Source: Candidatus Omnitrophota bacterium
GTDB lineage: Bacteria; Omnitrophota; Gorgyraeia; Zapsychrales; Zapsychraceae
Assembly: GCA_020430005.1 (NCBI GenBank)
Contig: JAGQKQ010000028.1
Coordinates: forward strand, 1 to 13,514
Length of the DNA: 13,514 nucleotides
Direction of reading: 5' to 3'
Shown here piece after piece: positions 1 through 11,900 of this stretch. The position numbers and the translations under genes were made by a program. How positions within the stretch are numbered: position 1 is the first letter of the stretch; each line of letters starts with the position of its first letter. The notes beneath the pieces were generated by a model. It saw only the letters and a list, made by a program, of their open reading frames with translations, did not search any database and had not been told where the DNA came from.

Positions 1-1
1 T

Positions 2-217
2 AAAGGTTATAAAATGGCATTGCGACACGATATGTGGCTGGATCAACGTCTGTCCATAGATAAAGATTTATTAAACCTACCAGAAGTTATGGTCGAGAAC
101 TATGAAACTAAGCCCGAGCATATCTTACTTCCTTGCATAAATGCAGTATGGAACGCATGTGGCTTTAAGAAATCCCCTAATTTTGATGAAAATAACAACT
201 GGACAAACCCTTCCTAA
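2..217 (+). CDS. C-terminal fragment of a gene entering from the left, possibly AlbA-type DNA-binding/ATP-binding protein
   Basis: The frame is open from the left edge, so the first ATG at 14 is probably internal and the real start lies outside the window. About 71 residues are visible before the TAA at 215-217. The stretch LPEVMVENYE, followed about 20 residues later by AVWNACGF and then NFDENNNW, resembles the C-terminal end of the AlbA_2 (formerly AAA_4) family of helix-turn-helix/ATP-binding regulators. Those often finish with a similar 'D-A-I-W-N-A-x-G ... N-Y-D-E-x-G-x-W' pattern. This assignment rests on memory of the family, and no catalytic or DNA-binding part is present in the window. 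The gene converges with the leftward gene at 294-1184 across a 76-nt gap in which I see no convincing terminator. The fragment is probably real, because its composition is protein-like and it has a clean stop; the family name is uncertain. Confidence 0.5.
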   Translation, partial: KGYKMALRHDMWLDQRLSIDKDLLNLPEVMVENYETKPEHILLPCINAVWNACGFKKSPNFDENNNWTNPS

Positions 218-293
218 TTAAAGAACTCACTGAGAATAACATACAGTCGTTGCACATGCCTATCAATTTCGCTATGTGCGAAAAAGGACCCCA

Positions 294-1184
294 TCATCTT
301 TCGCTTGGAATAATCTTTTTATAATATTCATCCCGATTGTTTTCCCACCATTTTATTGCCTTTTCATAATCAAAGACATCTGAATTTTCATAGCCAGTAA
401 CCCGTTCAAAGGCTTGTATTGAATTCTTTAAAACTATAAGATTTTTCTCATTTTTAAATGATTCAATTAGCGTCTCAGGGACATCTTTTTCTTTACGATT
501 TCTTAGTAAATCTGCTGATTTAGCTCTAGTTATAACTTCCTTATGACCTATTAGATATTTTAATAAAATATCAGTAGGGATATTTCCATTTTTAAAAGAC
601 CGCCCTTCTTCATCAATAAAAATAACATCACCACTTTTTATTCTATTTGTAGAGGCATAAAATGCTTTAATTTTTAACATCTCTGCTCTTGCTATACTTG
701 AAACCTCCGCATCCTTACTATTACGATATATATTCTGTACTTTATCATACGCTGATCTATCTCCTTGAGTAATTGCCTTATCAGTCAATAATAACAGCGC
801 ATTACGTGCTTTTAGAATTTCTACCTCTTTTGCCAATGTTTTATATTCATTAGAAAAACTTAAGCGCATATTATTCATATAATTTTCAAAAGATATAATT
901 TCCTCTTTTACGCCATCAATCTGAGGATTTAAGATGTTCTCCATTATGTCATTCGCTTTATCTGAAGCAACTGTTTGAAGAGTTTTCCGTATTCTTTCTT
1001 CTTTAAATTGTTCAGCAATTCGATTTATTACAATTTCTTTTATTTTTCCATATGTAGTAACCAAACCTAGAATATTCAAGATAATCAACAGTGTAGCTAA
1101 CAAAGAAACCTTTTTGGTTAAATTCTCATTGACCTGTTTGTTAACCAACTCAAGGATTTCTTTTTTGTCTTTTTGAGATACCAA
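294..1184 (-). CDS. Membrane-anchored coiled-coil protein of unknown function
   Basis: The gene encodes 296 residues starting at TTG (1182-1184). This start is chosen because a perfect AAGGAGG lies 5 nt upstream (1190-1196) and no ATG competes. The N-terminus is charged (KDKKEILELVNKQ). It is followed by one hydrophobic segment at about residues 26-45 (VSLLATLLIILNILGLVTTY), which is a likely single membrane anchor. Residues about 50-135 are rich in E, K, I and L with heptad-like spacing and are probably coiled coil. The remainder looks helical. The C-terminus has the pattern FERVTGYEN...DYEKAIKWWENN, which I recognise only as a motif seen in assorted hypothetical proteins. Topology is probably a short inner tail with a large domain on the other side of the membrane, or the reverse. 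Transcription diverges from the recombinase gene across a 158-nt gap. I cannot assign a function. Confidence 0.8.
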   Translation of the reverse strand: MVSQKDKKEILELVNKQVNENLTKKVSLLATLLIILNILGLVTTYGKIKEIVINRIAEQFKEERIRKTLQTVASDKANDIMENILNPQIDGVKEEIISFENYMNNMRLSFSNEYKTLAKEVEILKARNALLLLTDKAITQGDRSAYDKVQNIYRNSKDAEVSSIARAEMLKIKAFYASTNRIKSGDVIFIDEEGRSFKNGNIPTDILLKYLIGHKEVITRAKSADLLRNRKEKDVPETLIESFKNEKNLIVLKNSIQAFERVTGYENSDVFDYEKAIKWWENNRDEYYKKIIPSER

Positions 1185-1221
1185 AACCTCCTCCTTTTTA
1201 ATAGTATATTAACTTATATTT

Positions 1222-1249
1222 ACTTTAGCCTAACGACATAATTTGTCAA
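1222..1249 (-). promoter_or_regulatory. Candidate promoter of the membrane coiled-coil gene
   Basis: On the minus strand TTGACA (1244-1249) is a perfect -35 hexamer. It is followed after 16 nt by TAAAGT (1222-1227), a 4-of-6 match to the -10 box. The predicted start near 1215 leaves a leader of about 30 nt carrying the AAGGAGG ribosome binding site. Confidence 0.45.
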
Positions 1250-1357
1250 TCACATTAGAAGAGCCCCCTTTACAAAAGGCTTGATTTCCCCTGCCTATCT
1301 CCTAAACTTAAAATGTATAAAAATATACTTTCTTAACATTATATGCTGGAGATATTT

Positions 1358-1969
1358 ATGAAAAACAAAGTCGTGATTTATGCTCGATGCAGTACAGATG
1401 AGTCTAAACAAGATGTTGAAGTACAGCTGAAAGAATTAAGACGTTACTGCACCGCATATGGTTGGGAATTTGATGAATTCGCAGAATACGGTAGTGGGTT
1501 CAAATCTGACAATCAGCCTGTTTTACAGAAAGTATTAGAAAAAATCAGATTAAAACACTACTCCTCTCTAATCGTATATTCAATGGACAGGTTCAGCAGA
1601 CAATCTCCCAGTAAAATTAATGCTCTTTTAGATAGAATCGTTGAAGAATACAAGTGTCGATTCATCGCACTACAACAAGGTATTGATTCTGATAGTGAAA
1701 TGACATGGCATGTAGTCAAACCTCTCTTTACCTACTTCGCTAATAAGTATTCCCGTGACTTAGGAGAAAGAGTACGTAAGGGTATTGAACGCAAAAAACA
1801 ACTCAAGAAATACTCTGGTGGTCGTCCCAAAATAGAAATTGATACTGAACGGATTAAAAATCTACGTGAATCAGGCATGAGCTACAGACAAATCGCAAGT
1901 GAAATCAACAAAGACAAATCTAAGAATCAACGAATCAGTTATCAGACTGTTATGCGTGTGTTCCAATAA
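1358..1969 (+). CDS. Small serine recombinase (resolvase/invertase family)
   Basis: The enzyme catalyses site-specific DNA strand exchange through a serine nucleophile. I place the start at the ATG at 1358, not the one at 1343, because a GGAG at 1348-1351 sits 6 nt upstream and would otherwise fall inside the gene. This gives 203 residues. The N-terminal catalytic domain shows VIYARCST, with Arg10 and the nucleophile Ser12 in this numbering, and MDRFSRQ, with Asp77, Arg78 and Arg81. These match the Arg/Ser/Asp-Arg-x-x-Arg active site of gamma-delta resolvase and the DNA invertases. A long helix (residues about 115-150, ending GERVRKGIERKK) leads to GGRPK and a C-terminal helix-turn-helix (about 165-203, with MSYRQIASEIN), as in the family. 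All key residues are present, so it is probably active. It lies 88 bp from, and convergent with, the immunity candidate next to the Rhs tip, so a role in cassette movement or inversion is possible. I found no clear crossover site. Confidence 0.92.
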   Translation: MKNKVVIYARCSTDESKQDVEVQLKELRRYCTAYGWEFDEFAEYGSGFKSDNQPVLQKVLEKIRLKHYSSLIVYSMDRFSRQSPSKINALLDRIVEEYKCRFIALQQGIDSDSEMTWHVVKPLFTYFANKYSRDLGERVRKGIERKKQLKKYSGGRPKIEIDTERIKNLRESGMSYRQIASEINKDKSKNQRISYQTVMRVFQ

Positions 1970-2057
1970 GACTTCTTTATGGAACAGTCTATTTTGACAC
2001 TATTTCACACAGGAAAATTCAGTAGGATTTTTGGAACAAAGATCAATAAGGCATTTA

Positions 2058-2471
2058 TCACTCATCTTTATCATTCGCAACCTTATAAACATTGTAAAAA
2101 AAGTAATCATTACTTTTGTCTAATTCATCATAAGTTGGATCGTGCACACCCTTAAGAACTGCTGGTGAACTTTTAATAAATCTTGTTTCTTTCATTTGAT
2201 TCTTCTCTAAAAGGAAGAAAAATTCCCAAAAAAGAAATCTAAAATAGATACTTTTTACATCAGAAGAAGAAAGACAAATTTTAAGTTTTCCTCGCTGATA
2301 ATAAAACTTCTCACCCTCTCTGTAAAACAACGATTTTTTTCCATCAACTGTTTCAAAGAATGAACCAACAACATCTTCGTCATTAAAATTCTCTACTTTT
2401 CGTTCTACTCTACCGTCTTTCTCATTAAAAGAAAAAACGTCTATATTTTTATTATATGATTTTAGTAACAT
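2058..2471 (-). CDS. Putative immunity protein for the Rhs C-terminal toxin
   Basis: The gene encodes 137 residues that I do not recognise by sequence. Its assignment comes from position: it starts 5 nt downstream of the stop of the giant Rhs gene, on the same strand, where cognate immunity genes of Rhs and other polymorphic toxins lie. The protein has no signal peptide. It is acidic and aromatic-rich (for example a run near residue 75-90 with FRFLFWEFFFLLEK) and looks like a small cytoplasmic protein. The ATG at 2469-2471 has no Shine-Dalgarno sequence in front of it; the upstream bases are T/A-rich and overlap the end of the toxin frame. Translation is therefore probably coupled to termination of the giant gene. 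The gene is strongly AT-rich, like the toxin tip and unlike the Rhs core. I saw no terminator between it and the recombinase gene. Confidence 0.7.
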   Translation of the reverse strand: MLLKSYNKNIDVFSFNEKDGRVERKVENFNDEDVVGSFFETVDGKKSLFYREGEKFYYQRGKLKICLSSSDVKSIYFRFLFWEFFFLLEKNQMKETRFIKSSPAVLKGVHDPTYDELDKSNDYFFYNVYKVANDKDE

Positions 2472-2476
2472 TTTAA

Positions 2477-2980
2477 TTAAAAAATTAGGAAAAATAAATC
2501 AATTAACTTGTTTGTCCTCATCGCACTATTAATAATTTCGTTATAAGTCATCGTTTTTGCTAATTGTTCTACTGTTGGGCCAATCGCATTGCCATACTTC
2601 AGTAAGTTTCTTTTCTCCAACTGCACAACATCTTCAACTCTCATTAAAGTCCTAGCGTCAATCTTTGCTTTATTCCTTAATTTAACAACCTCTTCTGCTA
2701 TTTCTTTTATAGTTTTACCATTTTTTCTCATAATTCGTACAGTATTAATTATCTGATTAATACTTTTTTTGTATATGACACGTATTCCCCTATTAAACAA
2801 CCACCACTTCGTAAATCCTGCAACCTTTTTAGTTCCACCTATACCAAAAAAACCTAGAGTAACAAAAGATAATGCTGCTCCTTTATAATCGCCGATGTAA
2901 AGAGAATATGCTCCACTGGCTAAACTCGCAATGGTACCAATAATGTTTATAGTAGTTAAAACTTGGTTTAACGTAAAATT
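2477..2980 (-). other. Variable C-terminal toxin tip of the Rhs protein
   Basis: This segment encodes the 167 residues after the DPSG motif. It begins with a hydrophobic, glycine-rich stretch (about 3230-3277, with NIIGTIASLASGAYSLYIGD and LGFFGIGG). That resembles the membrane-interacting pre-toxin regions of many polymorphic toxins. A basic helical part follows (KSINQIINTVRIMRKNGK), and then a motif-rich end with LEKRNLLKYGN, GPTVEQL and IINSAMRTN. I have seen LE-x-RN...KYG-x-x-x-GPT...RTN patterns at the ends of other Rhs-type proteins but cannot name the toxin family or its activity. Adenine/thymine runs increase sharply here compared with the core just upstream, which fits exchange of the tip with its immunity gene. 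Confidence 0.7.
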
Positions 2981-5900
2981 CCCACTCGGATCTATATTAT
3001 TAACTGGATCGGCATGGGTGTAAAGGTATTTGTGTAAACTTGGTGGATCATATACACTCCCTGGCCATGTGTCCATCGTCAGGAACCGTCCCTGTTGTGG
3101 CATATAATAACGGGCCCTCAAATAATAAAACCCGATATTCGGATCATACTGCTCACCGGTAAATAAATAATTATTCTGTGTTACACCTATCTGATTCAGC
3201 AGTTCTCCAAACGCGTCATAATTATATTCATCCGTAAAGAAAGAATTACCCCGGCTAAGCCCGCGAACGCTCCCCAGCCCGTCGTAATGATAATGACTGA
3301 TATTCCCCGTCCGGTTTTGGCTAATCAGATCATTTCCATAAACATACCGAACCAGCAAGATTCCCCCGCCAGTCCGTTCCTCCAGAACCTGCGCGTAATC
3401 AAGATTCTTGTCCACAAGGTATTTGGTAACAACCCCATTAACCGACTGATTTACACGGATACCGTCCTCATCATACCCATAGGTAATGATCTGCCCGCTA
3501 CCCTGGACAAAATCCAGACGGTTTTCCGGATCGTAGCCATAATTGGTAACAACACCATTATCTGAACGGCTTAAGGTATTACCGTTATCATCATACGTGT
3601 AAATATTACTTCCTTCCGTGAACAAACGGTCATTTGCATCATAGGTATAATTCGTTGTGCCGACACTATCGGTCTTTGTTAAACGGTTACCGACCGCGTC
3701 ATACGTATACTGGAATGTCTGGTTGCCGTTCACCGGATCAGTAACGGCTTCTTCCGTTAACCGGTAAAGCGTGTCATAAGTATAATTCACCTGACGACCG
3801 AATTCTTCCGTTACACTTAACCGGTTACCGGTGGGCCCAAGAATATAAGTATAACTATTGAGGACCGGCCCGGAAAACTTACGTTGTTCTATATAAGTTA
3901 AACGATTTAGCGCGTCATAGGTATATGTCGCCCTAATCCCGTCGGAAACGGAAACACTTTCCCGACTGCCGACAGCATTGTAGGTGTAATCAGTAATGCG
4001 CCCATCGGGATCGGTTACTCTGCTTAAACGATTCAGTTCGTCATATAAATATGTCGTTGTCCCGGAAGGAATGGTCACGGAGGTTCGGTTACCAGCCAGA
4101 TCGTAGGTATAGGATATCTCTGATCCGTCCGGCTGAATAACACTCAGCAAGCGGTCCTGCCCGTCATAGGTATAAACAGTCGTTCCGCGGCTATCCACAG
4201 CCGTAGCCCGTTGTCCGTTGGGTGTATAAGTCCATTCTGTGATGACACTGCCCGGAAGAGTTTTACGAATCAGACGATCATTGTCATCATATGTATACAC
4301 AATGGTTTGACTGTTAAAATCGGTATGCGACGTTACATTGTTTGTGGCATCATACACAAAATGCTCTGTCATACTTAACGGCAATTCACGCTCCACCATG
4401 CTCCCTAAAGAATCATACTCCCAATGCGTGGTATGATTATTCGCGTCGGTTTGGGTGAGACGATTACCCAATTCGTCATAGGTGTAAGAAGTTTCTCCAC
4501 CCAGCGCATCGGTCACTGTAATTAAACGGCCCAACTCATCATACTCGTATTGGGTGGTAACTCCGGCCTGATCGATTTCCTCAATTTGACGGCCCAGAGC
4601 ATCGTAGGTTACTGTCCGGGTTGTGCCGTTATCAAAAGTAGTTTGTGTTAGACGACCAACCGCATCATAGGCCATTTGCGTGACATGCCCTAAGGCATCA
4701 GTCATGGAAATACGACGGCCCGCCGCATCATAAGCGTATTGTGTTTCATTCCCCAGCGCATCAATGACTTTTGTGTTACGTCCGGCATCGTCATATTCAT
4801 ACGTTGTCGCATGGCCTAAAGGATCAGTGACGCTGATAGGCCGTCCGGCATCATCATAAACCGTGGCCGTTTCCCCTCCATCCGGAGCAATGACCTTAAT
4901 CTGACGGTTAGCCGCGTCGTATTCAAAGGTTGTTATATTACCGGAACGATCGGTACGGCTGGTTTCATTTCCATTTTTGTCATAAGACATTTCTTCCGTT
5001 GTACCATCCGGGAAACGTGTTTGAATAAGGTTGCCGCGGAAATCATAATAAAGTTCCGTACGACGGCCTTTCTGGTCTACCCGGGCAGATTCTTTGCCAA
5101 TTACGTTATATTCAATCCGTGTAATATTTCCTGCCGGATCTGTTGTTTGAATTAACCGGTTATCGGCATCATAGACAAATGTTGTGACCAGGTCTTCCGT
5201 ACCGCTTGAAGTCGTTCGTGTGCGGGTTTCCGTTAAACGGTTTCCATTGTCATCATAAGCGTAAACAATGAGGTGCCCCAAGGCATTCGTTTCTGTAAGG
5301 ACATTCCCGAAGTCATCATAAGTGTAGGTTGTAACATTTCCTAACGGATCGGTTGTCGTTAACAGATTTCCATTCGTATCATACGTATTCGTTGTTGTAT
5401 GATTCAACGGATCGCTTGTTGTTGACAGATTCCCCTGCCCATCATATGTGTATGTCGTGACATTATTCAGCGGGTCTGTCATTGACAAAATCTGACTGAA
5501 TGCATTATAGGTGTAAGTGGTTGTATTACCCAGCGGATCAGTTTGCGTCAGCAAATTATTCCCGTCATCATACGTTGATGTTGTTGTATTACCCAACGCA
5601 TCGGTTGCGGTTAATTGATTGTCATTGTCATCGTAGGTAAATGTATTAATATGCCCCAACGCATTGGTTTCTTTTGTAACATTTCCTTCGGCATCATACT
5701 CATAAACCGTGACACCGCCTTCGCGGTCAATCACCACTTCCTGGTTATTCGCCATATCATGGTTGAATTCCACACGGTTACCATCGGCATCGATGGTAGC
5801 AATCAAACGGCCGTTATTATCATATTCGTTACGAGCGGCCTGAATACCGCGCGGATCAATAATTTCCATAAGGTTGTGCTTATTATCATAACGGAATTGG

Positions 5901-8900
5901 GTAATATTTCCTTTTTGATCTGTCACACTGACCAGGTCACCATAAAAGTCGTATTCATAAACAATTGTGTTGCCGTCAGGATCGGTAATTTGTGTAATAC
6001 GGCCTGTTCCATCGCGACTCAACTCAACAAATTTACCACTGGAATGGACCATAGCATCACTATCGAACTGCAGAATATTTCCATTACGATCCTGTATACG
6101 TTTTATACCCTCACCCTGGGTAATATCGAAGGTTTCCCCATTCGGTGTGGTCAGCTGATAGAAATCCGGGTTGTAAGGAAAAACATCTCCCGTTCCCGTC
6201 AATTCTACTTCATCACCGGCCCCGGTAAAGTTTACTGATACTTCATTACCGGCCAGAGACTGTAACTGCGTAACTGTTCCTTCGGATGGATTAAAGACGA
6301 CGTTCGCCTGACTAATTGGCTGGGCTGTACTGATGTTTGGAGAAACATCCATAGTAAACCTGTCAACCTGACCATCAGGATAGGTGACTGTTATGTAATG
6401 GGGTTCCGTTTCCTCCAAAGAATAGTATGGGAGTTCAGGAATCGGCGGATGATTTAAAGGCTGCTGCCAACCGGAGCCCAGCACGCGGCTTTCCTGAATT
6501 TGAATATCATTGCTGGATAACTGCCAACCAAAACCAAAATCACCAGCTGTCTTTTCCCGGCTGTCATAAGTACGAACCAATGTGATTGGAATGCCGGCCA
6601 CGGGAATGGTAATGTCTTCAAAACTGACCGTAAAGTTTCCAACCTTGGCATTCCCGTCAATGATATAGGTTTTATTGACGGTTGTTACATTTCCGCTGGT
6701 GTCTTCCGCTGTTAGGCGCACCTGGTAAATACCATTTTTCATCAGCGTAGGGTCCAGCGTTCCCAGAATACCATTACTAACTTCCGTTGTCCCGCTATTG
6801 ATTAAGGCAAAATTTGTTGAGCCTTGTAAAGCGTATTCCAAACGGAATGACAATAAATCTGTTTCATCAAACGCGTCTCCGGTAATATCCACAGGAGTTA
6901 CAAGACGACTGTCTTCGGCCGGAGACTGAATACTGGCTGTTGGTACTGTTGTGTCTCCAATATCTTCTAAGAAACGAATTTGCGCTTGTTTATACCCTTC
7001 GTTACCTGCGGCATCATAAGCGAAAGCCTCCACCGTAAAAATTCCGGGAGTCTGCGATGTAAAAACAGCCTGCCCGTTGGCATCCAAAGGCAGTTCTTGA
7101 CCATCGACTTGGATCAATTGCTGTGTCACACCCTGATCATCAACCGCTTGAATTTGTATAGACACATCGACTCCCACCGGATTATCAACACCCGGCAAGA
7201 AGGATAATGTCACTTCCGGACGCAGAACATCCACAATGACAATATCCGCGGCACTGAAAGTGGCCTCTGTTGAAGCGAAGAATCCGTCGGGATCTGTCGC
7301 GGTAAAGACAAGCGTTTCACTAACAGGACTGCCGGACGGGTGTGTAATCGTCGCCACCCGGTTAACAATATCAACTGATAATTCTGTCTGTCCGCTTACT
7401 GTCCATTGAATCTGGTTATCCGTATGATCCGGATCAAACACATAGTCATCCAAATTAATAGACGCAAATTGTTGTGTTCCGGTAATAGACTGGTCGGGGA
7501 TTGTTCCCACCCTTGGTGATTGATTTCCTTTTATAACTTCCAGGGAATAATTCTGGTCAGCCGTATTATCCGTTGAGTCTTTTACCTGAACTGTTACAGG
7601 ATGAGAGCCGATATCGGCACTGCCCGGCTGCCAGTTAATAATACCGGACTGGACATCAATGCTCATCCCGGCAGGGGCTGTGATTAAAGAAAATTCGAAA
7701 GTTTCATCGGGATCGGCATCCGCCGCGTTAACATTATATTGATAAACAAGACCTTCAATTGCTGTTGTTACCGGAATAGATATAATTTGGGGCGGAGTGT
7801 TTCCAATAATGGTCAAAGTATATTGCTGAACAGCCGCAGATCCGGCAGGATCAGAAACACTAACAGTGACGGTGTGATCACCTTTTTGCAATGGCACCGG
7901 AATCCACTCTATCTTTCCGGTTTTCGAGTCAATTGTCATCCCGATTGGAGATTCCAATAATTCATAGGTTAAAACATCTCCATTAATATCCTGCGCCATA
8001 ACCTGATAAGAATAAAGTTCTAAACTATAAAACGGTCCCGAAGGCGGCGTGGAAATAATTTGCGACGGTTGATTGCCAAGCGGCACTTCGCGAACAGTAA
8101 TTTCATAACGCTGCAGATCAAAAAGTCCTGTTTGATCCGTAACCTTTAATCGTACAAGATGAACACCGAGATCTTCCGGTCCGGGAAGCCAGGTAATACT
8201 TCCGGCTGTACTGTTTAATGTCATTCCGTTCGGGCCGCTCAGTAATTCATATGTTAAATCATCTCCGACATCACTATCTTCCGCCTCTACAGTATACGTA
8301 TACGCCTGATTCACAACCGCATTCAGATTCGGGAATGTATTAATATACGGTGAGTGGTCTTGCTGGATCTCGAAAATATAAAAATTATTATCTTCATTAC
8401 ATTCCCGGTGCTGTTGTTGTCCCTCGGAATCATAATCAGCGGCAATCCAGATTTCTGTTAAGCCGTCTTTAATAAAGGTGCCTTGCACATCCTCAAAATC
8501 CCCCGGTATCAAACGTTTGGATGTTTGGACAGAACCAAGTAACGCTCCGCCCGTTGAGGGGTCTCCGTTAAAAAAGGAAATATCAACACCGGCTCCAACT
8601 TTAATACCGCCCACATTTGCAATTCGTGTTTTTAATGTGATCGTGTTCGCCTCTTCTTTAGAACGAACAAAAAGAGGTGTGAAATCAGGAGAAGAATAAA
8701 CAGAATAATCCACTTCACGAGGATTAAACGCATTGGTCCGGTAACTGTTATGAAGTTCCCAGCTATTCTGTTCCTGTAGAGGAATTGACCCGTCATCATT
8801 CACATTTGTGACATGATAGGTGTGCTGATTCCATATCTCACGGGTGGCTACCCAACTGTCGTCACGGCCTCCAAAAACATAAATACCACTTTGGTCACCA

Positions 8901-11900
8901 AAACCGCCAATATTATTAGCCGGGACCACGACTTCGGCATTTCCGTCAGCATCCACATCCGCAACAATAGGATATTCTGTCAATGTCCCCGAGCTCATTG
9001 GCGTCTGAAACAAAATATCCCCGTTAAAACCTCTAAAAATATAAAAGTTTTCCTCATCGCTGAATAGGATCTCGGGCAAACCGTCCCCTTCAAAATCAAA
9101 AACAGATGATCCCGTCATTCCGGAGGATAAATCCTTGATGGGAACACTCCACAAAACGGACCCGTCCGTGTCAAAAACTGTATAAGCCTGAAAACCGGCC
9201 ACACCAACCTCGGGCTGGCCATCATTGTCCAAATCAGCAATTGTCGGCGAGCCATAACCTCCTCCCGGAATTTGAGAAGACCAAAGTACCGGCTGCATAG
9301 AATCGAAATTCACGAGAGTGATATCGTTAGAAAAGCTGACGACAACAATTTCCGCTTCCGGATCTTGATCAAAGTTAGCGACAGCACTCAATCCACCTCC
9401 TGTATTATGCCGCCAGTCTCCTCGCAAAATACCTTCCTCGGACCAGGCCGCGTTACCTGTAACGACCTCCGGAGAGCCGTCTACATCAATATCAGCCACC
9501 AAAGGGATAGAGATTCCCAGAAATCCTCCACGACTACCCGTAATTTGTCCCCATCGTTGAGTTCCGTCATTATTATAAACAAACCGTGAGGCAATAATTT
9601 CAGGGATACCATCTCTATCCAGGTCGGCAATAGCCGGATCAAAGGTTGATTGCCCTTCCTCTAAAAGACCCGTTTGCCATTTAAACGATCCATCATGATT
9701 AAAGCATATTAACCGCCGCCCGACATGAGTCCCGATAATTTCAGGATACCCGTCCAGATCAATATCACCGACAGCCAGTTCGCTTGTATCTCTTAACCTG
9801 TACTGGGGATCTGTCACAGAAAAAATCTCTACCCCGGTGACTCCATCAATCGCACGCAATATTCCACCTGTTCCGCTGCCGTCAAAAGCCGAACGGTCTG
9901 TTGAGATAAAAATGATGTCCGGATGGCCGTCTTTATTAATGTCCGCCACAACCGGAGTCATAATAACATTTACGGATTCCGGAACATTGGCCGTTTCCGT
10001 CCAGGACCATTCCAGAACAGGATCAATATTACTAGGTGTCGGGAATGATTCGCACGCATGCCCACAGAATGAGACATTATTAATTTCATTATTTTCACTG
10101 ACAATTCCGGAACTATCTATATATCCCAGCAGAATATTTTCAATCAACGGAACCTCTTCCGGAATAGGCACAGTTACGCTGACCTGTGCCCCGGCGGCGA
10201 TTGGCCCATTGATTTGAGTTTCGGCAATCAGAGTATCTTCACTGTCATAACTGCTATTTTTGTTTAAATCATCAAATAAAATCAGATTACAATCTTGTGT
10301 CACCTCATGGGAACCGCGATTGCGGACAGAAACATCAACGCTCCCGGATACCGTCAAATTCTGTCCATCTGTGAGTAACTGTGATTTATCAATTTCTTCA
10401 ATAACAAGGTCTCTATCAATTAAAACATTAACATCAAAAGTCTGCCGAAAGATACCTCCGGCGCTATCTCTGGCAATGATTGAGACAGGATAAATTCCGG
10501 GGTCTACATTGGTTGTGTCCCACAGTACTTCTCCATAAGTGATGCCGGCCGCCATTCCCGAAGGGCCTGATTCAACAATGTATTCAAGCGTATCACCAAC
10601 ATCTATGTCCCTCGCGGCTACATTATACTGATACACATCCCCTTCAATAACTTCTGTAACAGGTTTTGAAACAATTTCAGGCGGTTGATTGACATTCTGA
10701 ACGGAGATTAAATAAATTTGTATTTCACTTAAATCTCCATCTGAAACTAAAACATGAACGCCTAACGAAAAAACGGAAGCTTGATCATTGTTAGGAACCC
10801 ATTGAATAAGTCCCGTATTCTGGTCAATAATCATGTTTTCCGGCGAGGAAAATGGAGCAAGGCTGTATGTCAAAGGGTCTCCATCAGGATCAATAGCATG
10901 AACCTGATACTCATAAAGCTGCCCTTCAACTGCCGTTGTTACAGGACTGGAAATAAAATAGGGCCGACGATTCGGAGTTGTTGTATCAACAATAAAAATA
11001 ACAGACTGAGTAATACTATTTCCGGCTTTATCATAGACGGTGGCCTCTGTGGTGAAGGTTGTCTCTGCAAGGTCTTCCTCCGGTGTATATTCGGCTTTCA
11101 TTTCATCAATCACAGCCATATTCGAAACATCCGCGTCGTTAAGCTTTAAGACAACCTCTTGGGCATCTATGCCGCTTAGCGCATCTTGATAAACCACTTT
11201 GATGTCCGGACGCGCTGTATTAACAGTTTCAAAATTTTCCGGAATAAACATATTAATCACCGGTGCCGTTTTATCAATATTCACTGTATTGGTGTAGAGC
11301 GTAATATTACCCGCATTGTCCTGGGCCATAACCTCGACAACCTGTTCAGCCCCTTCTTCGGTTAAAATAATTTCTTCCGGACACATCATAATGCCTGATA
11401 ATTCATCGTCACAGGTAAATTGAATAGTCACATCGGCATTGTGCCATCCCATCGCATTAGGCCCCGGTGTTATTGTGCCGGATATGTTTGGAGGTGTGGC
11501 GTCGATTGTAAATTCAAACTGTTCCTCAGACATATTGCCCGCTTCATCCTTGATCATGACATAAACATTATGCAACCCTTCATCCAGTTCTTCCGTTACA
11601 TTTAAGAGAAAGGTTTCCTCTGTCACTGTCGCCTCTATACTCATATCCTCCCCATCAACTTGGATGATGAATGTATCAGGATCAATACCGGATTCACTGT
11701 CACTAAATTTACCCGAGATTTGGGGGTATTGATTGTTAATAAAGCTCTGATGGTCCGGTTTTAAATTAAAAATGTTGGGTGGTGTTTGATCATTGATGGG
11801 CGGGACAATACCTGAACCGGCATTGATAACAGCTTGTGAACCTATCTCAATACTATTCGCTAGAAAATTACCAATAGCCTGCGTTTGTGGAAAAATGTCC

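Noticed and set aside
252..279. GCACAT...ATGTGC inverted repeat between the first two genes
   Set aside because: The 6-bp stem has a 16-nt loop and no T-tract on either side, so it is too weak to call a terminator.
1264..1284. CCTTT/AAAGG hairpin in the gap upstream of the recombinase
   Set aside because: The stem is short, with no T-tract and no symmetrical neighbours that would make it a recombination site.
1980..2038. Two TGGAACA copies between the recombinase and immunity genes
   Set aside because: They are direct 7-bp repeats in AT-rich DNA without flanking symmetry, which is not enough for a crossover or attachment site.
5615..6238. A 207-codon frame antisense to the giant gene
   Set aside because: It is low-complexity in I, N and V and arises from the repetitive codon pattern of the YD repeats on the other strand. 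No start signal supports it.
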